From Parietaria judaica (Eukaryota > Streptophyta > Magnoliopsida > Rosales > Urticaceae), in the NCBI GenBank assembly GCA_954871525.1, contig OX940865.1, forward strand, positions 26,024,420 through 26,088,419: a stretch of DNA of 64,000 bases, given 5' to 3'. The position numbers were made by a program, and so were the translations under genes. This document shows, in pieces, positions 61,500 to 64,000 of this stretch; the stretch's first letter is position 1, and each line of letters opens with the position of its first letter. The notes below the pieces were generated by a model. The model ran no database searches and had not been told where the DNA came from. It saw nothing but the letters and a program-made list of their open reading frames with translations.

Positions 61500-64000
61500 T
61501 CAGGGCAAGAAGATATTCCAATCGTAGACTTTGACGTCAAAGCTCGAATCTTGCCTCAACAGATCTCTGAGCTCCTTTGCTCGCTCGGCGCTCTTGGCGA
61601 GCAACAAGGCGAAGCCGCCACCACCGGCACCGACGAGCTTGTGGCCGCAGCAGAACGGGCGAGCGAACTCGAAGAGGCGGTCGACGAGCTCATTGCTGCA
61701 GAACGGGTCGAGCTCTTGGTGAAGCTGCCAGGTTTCGAGCATTATTTCGCCGAGCTTGTCCAAGTCGCGGTTCATCAGGGCTTCCCGGCCGAGCTTTGCC
61801 AGCTGGGCGAGGCGCTTGATGCTGGAGACGAGGAGATTGTCGCGTCGGAGGTATCGGGTCACCACTTTCTGCAGGACTTGGTGCGCGAGCCGTACCTGCG
61901 TTGTTATTGAGTTGCCATTTTAAATTATTGAGAAGAAGCAACACCCGAACATCAATAATATTGTTACAAGGCTAAGATATTATGATGAATTATATGTGAG
62001 CTATTTGCAATGGGAAACTTGAGAAAATAGCTAAAAAAACACCACAATTGAACTTTTGAACACATTTTAAAAAATCAATGTTTCTAAACTTTGCTCAATT
62101 TCAGACGATTTTACCCTTGATTAACATTGGGGAGGTTGTACAATTAACATTCTTGGGACAGTTTCTTATGATCCTTGGGGACAGTAATTTAAATTTAGGG
62201 GACAATTTTTGGTAATTTAGGGACAATTTTTGGTAAATTTAGGAGACAATTTTTTGTAATTTAGGGACATTTTTGAAATTGTCCCATCTTGGGACAATTT
62301 CTTCAGAATTTGGGGACAGTAATTTAGATTTGGGGGACAGTTTTTGATAATTATGGACAATTTAGGAGTTAATTAATCAGGGGTAAAATCGTCTCAAATT
62401 GGACAAAGTTTAGAAACACTAATATTTTTTAAATGTGTTCAAAAGTTTAATTATAGTGTTTTTTTTTAGCCATTTTCTAAGTTTCCCTTTGCAATTATGA
62501 ATTTCAAATTTGTTGTATTGTCGCATTTTTCTCAAAAACAATAATAATTATAAACCGTTACAAGTGCCCTTTAACTAGTAAAAATAAAGTGGTTTTCATT
62601 AAATTTCAAGTCAAATGCGCACATAGTTTACATTAATATCTAGTAATCGTCCCTAAATACTAGTATTAGCATTTTATGCGACTTAGTTTAACAACAACCG
62701 TCGATTTTAACGATCAGAAGACCAATAGCTACATCTAGGTTAGGAAAGAAACTAACCGAATTCATGAAAATAGTAAAATATGAACATATTGAACAAGAAA
62801 AACGATGTACATGTTCGGGTGAGATACTCTACGAAGGAGCAGCATTCTTACTTGGCCAGTGAATACAACAAGCAATCTCTGCTCCAACTCCGAGACCAAT
62901 TGCTGGGAAGACAAGAGCGGGATGACTTGCAGCCGCAACGGCACACCCGGAAAGCTCGCCGTGAACTTTATACCGGGATATAGCCCTCCGATTTGATCTT
63001 GCCACCCACCCCCGGTGCCCATAAGCTGCTCCAACACTAAAACGAGCCTTGCAATGTTCTCATTGCTATCGTCACCGTCAACTATCTGAGTGAGCCCTTT
63101 CACCACGGCGGCTGCTAAAATGCTCGAAGTCCCCAAGCCGCTGCCACGTGGCACATTGGCCCACGTCTTGATCTTCAATCCCGTGGATCGAAGAAAGTTT
63201 TCGTGGATGATTCCAGTGACGAGTAACGCAGATTTCACCAGACGGAACGGATCGCTGTGGTCAAAAGGAGGAGAGATTGAGGCAAGATCTTTGATGGTTA
63301 ATTCATTTCCGACGTCGTCGTTTATGACGACACCGGATTTTGTCATCGTTTCAATGATTGTGCCGACAGGGAGAGAATCTTCGAGAGTTATTGCCATGTT
63401 GAGAACGCAACCAGCTCGTTCCAAACTCCATGGAGGAGTGTCGCTCCAACCACCGACGAAATCTACACGAACGGGTAATTCTACCTTCACGGTTCTAGCG
63501 TGGAGACTTTGAGTTTCACTATCCTGTGATTCTGCAGTTGAGATGCTAGTGTGGGCCTCCAATAGATGCTCTACATAGAAGAAATTTGAGTTTCTGAATT
63601 GATTCTTGAAGATATTCAACGGAATAAAGTATAAATGAACGAATTCAGGACAAAACATGGGTAATGATTGGAACTTAGATTTTTGGGAAAAAAGATCCAA
63701 AAGAAAAATGATTGAAAAATAGACAAATCTTAATAAAATAATATTTGTTTTCTAAATGGTTAGTACTTTCAAGAAAGCATACCTTTAAAACCATATCTAA
63801 CTGCTGAAGCCGTTTCATCAGCAACCGCAGCCCAAACTTTACGCTCCAACTCACACGCCGTTTGCTCGTCATTGCATGCTCGAAGAAGATCAACCTGCAC
63901 TTGATACACCCGGCTCTTTGGAAGAATCTTCGAGTTATGCTCAAGTAGCTTGGGACACAAGTTAAGGAAGTCCTTGCATATATCAACTCCTTGAACTTCC
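61500..64000 (-). CDS. FKGP: L-fucokinase/GDP-L-fucose pyrophosphorylase, C-terminal part (5' end beyond right edge)
   Basis: Three exons are visible: 63783 to the right edge, 62852-63570 and 61500-61895 (about 444 residues), all GT-AG and in frame. The bifunctional enzyme phosphorylates free L-fucose and converts the product to GDP-L-fucose (salvage for cell-wall glycans, cytosol). This part is the GHMP-kinase half: VELPVRVDFVGGWSDTPPWS opens the domain, NVPRGSGLGTSSILAAAVVKG (in 63090-63170) is the ATP-binding Ser/Gly loop, TGGGWQDQIGGLYPGIK follows, and LVGAGGGGFALLLAK near the end is the C-terminal GHMP motif. The pyrophosphorylase half lies outside the window. The intron 61896-62851 contains a long-TIR transposable element. 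Confidence 0.96.
62012..62487. mobile_element. Long-TIR foldback element, 476 bp, in an FKGP intron
   Basis: The left end GGGAAACTTGAGAAAATAGC and the reverse complement of the right end GGGAAACTTAGAAAATGGCT begin an inverted repeat that continues for about 120 bp (both arms include TTGAACACATTT-like and AGACGATTTTACCC segments). The duplication TTTGCAAT flanks it (62004-62011 and 62488-62495). Between the arms lies a degenerate array of GGGGACAATTT/GGGACAGTAATTT. No coding sequence. Long arms suggest a Mutator-like MITE, although the target duplication seen is 8 rather than 9 bp. Confidence 0.8.

Noticed and set aside
61443..61910. 155-codon plus-strand ORF
   Set aside because: Antisense to the last FKGP exon.

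Overview
This is a stretch of a eudicot plant nuclear genome. The evidence is AT-rich intergenic DNA full of microsatellites, GT-AG introns, an intron-bearing elongator tRNA-Met, plant-specific gene families (R2R3-MYB, Dof, KLCR-type TPR, FKGP) and plant transposon families. I cannot name the species.

Layout. 1-2206 (minus): 5' part of a very large WD40 protein of the Rav1/DmX type, running off the left edge. 3771-3854 and 7222-7292 (minus): tRNA-Met(CAT) with intron and tRNA-Gly(CCC). 4466-6622 (minus): three-exon TPR gene of the kinesin-light-chain-related (KLCR/CMU) family with a shortened N-terminus and a 53-codon ORF just upstream. 12997-14655 (minus): two-exon R2R3-MYB with the bHLH-interaction signature, like proanthocyanidin regulators. 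24061-27427 (minus): seven-exon WDR44-like WD40 gene. 29551-31071: young gag-only retroelement on the minus strand. 40671-41408 (plus): Dof zinc-finger factor, with a complete, apparently intact Ty1/copia element (41555-46911) just after its stop. 51853-54631: ORM/ORMDL; 57509-59132: LRAT (NC) domain protein; 61500-64000: C-terminal part of the fucokinase/GDP-fucose pyrophosphorylase FKGP (all minus). I closed every multi-exon model by checking splice sites and reading frame by hand; the exon lengths sum to whole codons.

The genes do not form one pathway. FKGP, LRAT and ORM in this order recall the Arabidopsis At1g01220-At1g01225-At1g01230 neighbourhood, and the Rav1-like and Dof genes recall At2g46560 and At2g46590 in the paralogous block, so the window looks like a conserved ancestral segment inflated by transposons.

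The most striking part is the mobile DNA. By matching ends and target-site duplications I could delimit seven hAT-type non-autonomous elements with perfect 8-bp duplications, a long-TIR foldback element inside an FKGP intron, an Emigrant-like element, a 92-bp tRNA-derived retroposon, a SINE-like copy with a duplicated B box, a gag-only LTR element with LTRs differing at one visible site, and a copia element whose LTRs look identical. I found no CRISPR array, operon or clearly new molecular system. The best leads are the TCGCGA-dense hAT-type element, the YDE-repeat gag-only element, the Dof first exon without a start codon, and the N-terminally remodelled KLCR gene.
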